Origin: Dorea formicigenerans
GTDB taxonomy: Bacteria > Bacillota > Clostridia > Lachnospirales > Lachnospiraceae
DNA: 64,000 bases
Direction of reading: 5' to 3'
Assembly: GCF_025150245.1 (NCBI RefSeq)
Contig: NZ_CP102279.1
Span: forward strand, 3,124,305-3,188,304
In this document: positions 63,656-64,000 of the stretch, piece after piece
How positions within the stretch are numbered: the first letter of the stretch is position 1
How the letters are laid out: each line of letters starts with the position of its first letter
Translations under genes and position numbers: made by a program
Notes under the pieces: generated by a model
Seen by the model: only the letters and a program-made list of their open reading frames with translations
Told to the model about the DNA's origin: nothing
Database searches by the model: none

Positions 63656-63676
63656 AGGCCACATATATGCGGCCTA
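63656..63676 (-). terminator. Hairpin between rpmH and rnpA
   Basis: On the minus strand AGGCCGCAT pairs with ATATGTGGCCT as an almost complete palindrome, followed by TTTTCTTC. It probably attenuates, keeping rpmH mRNA more abundant than rnpA. Confidence 0.7.
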
Positions 63677-63808
63677 CGCTGATAATTTCTTTCTTCCTTT
63701 TGCTCTTCTTGCTGCAAGTACTTTTCTTCCGCCTGCAGTACTCATTCTTGATCTGAAACCATGTACTTTAGATCTTTGTCTCTTTTTTGGCTGGAATGTC
63801 ATTTTCAT
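63674..63808 (-). CDS. rpmH: Ribosomal protein L34
   Basis: A 44-residue basic protein of the large subunit: [18 protein letters not shown], then [20 protein letters not shown] and a KKLSA end. AAGGAGGTGGATATCT precedes the ATG. It is the first gene of the origin-proximal operon; dnaA normally lies divergently beyond it. Confidence 0.98.
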   Translation of the reverse strand: MKMTFQPKKRQRSKVHGFRSRMSTAGGRKVLAARRAKGRKKLSA

Positions 63809-63873
63809 AGATATCCACCTCCTTATATTTTTCCAAGGGTTGCCCCATATTTTTTCTTAAGACATCAGCTTTG

Positions 63874-63902
63874 ATTATATAAAAAAAATCTTGATACGTC
63901 AA
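63874..63902 (-). promoter_or_regulatory. rpmH promoter
   Basis: On the minus strand TTGACG, 17-bp spacer, TATAAT: near-consensus vegetative promoter about 65 bases upstream of rpmH. I find no DnaA box (TTATCCACA) between it and base 64000. Confidence 0.85.
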
Positions 63903-64000
63903 GCATTACCGATGATTTTCTTTACTTTTTAATTGCTTAAATACATATTTTGATGTAAAATAGATAAAGAGTAGACTTGGGAAGTAGGAGTTTGTTTAAA

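Noticed and set aside
63809..64000. oriC at the right edge
   Set aside because: I find no DnaA box cluster or dnaA gene inside the window; the origin probably lies just beyond it.
1..64000. tRNA or rRNA genes
   Set aside because: I looked for the conserved T-loop pattern and rRNA segments and saw no convincing candidate; short matches such as GGTTCGAG at about 12616 lack a cloverleaf.

Overview
The window looks like a low-GC Firmicute of the Lachnospiraceae type. The right 13 kb carries the origin-flanking order typical of Clostridia, all on the minus strand: rpmH, rnpA, yidD, yidC, jag, mnmE, mnmG, rsmG, parA (soj), parB (spo0J), a DUF4446 gene, serS and a DUF3881 gene. Five perfect parS sites lie between parA and rsmG. 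dnaA and oriC probably lie just beyond base 64000. The left part is accessory DNA built from several mobile elements. This genus-level assignment is inferred from gene content and synteny, not from a marker-gene search.

Region 1 (1-12.3 kb) is part of a Tn1549/CTn-type integrative conjugative element: a 5'-truncated topoisomerase III, a DUF5688 protein, a RadC/ArdC/metallopeptidase fusion, a transposon-transfer assisting protein, a YodL/DUF4316 protein, XRE regulators, a nucleotide cassette (dUTPase, ThyX, Nmad1-like), a MOBP-type relaxase and a MobC-like protein. A hairpin-dense segment just upstream of mobC is the likely oriT. Region 2 (12.3-20.5 kb) is cargo and wreckage: a 5'-truncated DUF6061 gene, a cluster of small unknown membrane proteins, a strongly structured non-coding segment, the tail of a second mobilization module (relaxase C-terminus plus DUF6040), a RelB/RelE pair and a TcpD-like fragment. 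Region 3 (20.6-24.5 kb) is an ECF sigma factor, a membrane protein, an ABC ATPase, a permease and a membrane-anchored protein.

Region 4 (about 24.49-34.44 kb) looks like a complete integrative mobilizable element of roughly 10 kb: tyrosine integrase, XRE repressor, excisionase, DUF3847, a MOBQ oriT with an RSF1010-like nic core, a MobA/MobL relaxase, two genes overprinted on the relaxase tail, a two-component system with a BcrA-type ABC exporter, and DUF6061. A 12-bp direct repeat and clustered integrase arm-type repeats mark both ends.

Region 5 (34.6-52.2 kb) returns to chromosomal genes: an AAA/DUF4143 ATPase, a membrane-anchored XRE sensor, an AGCS amino-acid symporter, a divergent pair of CHASE-like signalling proteins (diguanylate cyclase and hybrid kinase), then an unusual signalling cluster with two Hanks-type Ser/Thr kinases, a PP2C phosphatase, a ClpX-like AAA ATPase and two unknown proteins. 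This cluster is my best candidate for an undescribed system. It is followed by a 1.3-kb gene-free segment with a near-consensus minus-strand promoter. Region 6 (52.2-64 kb) is the origin-proximal housekeeping block, with three long palindromic repeats interleaved with the parS sites.
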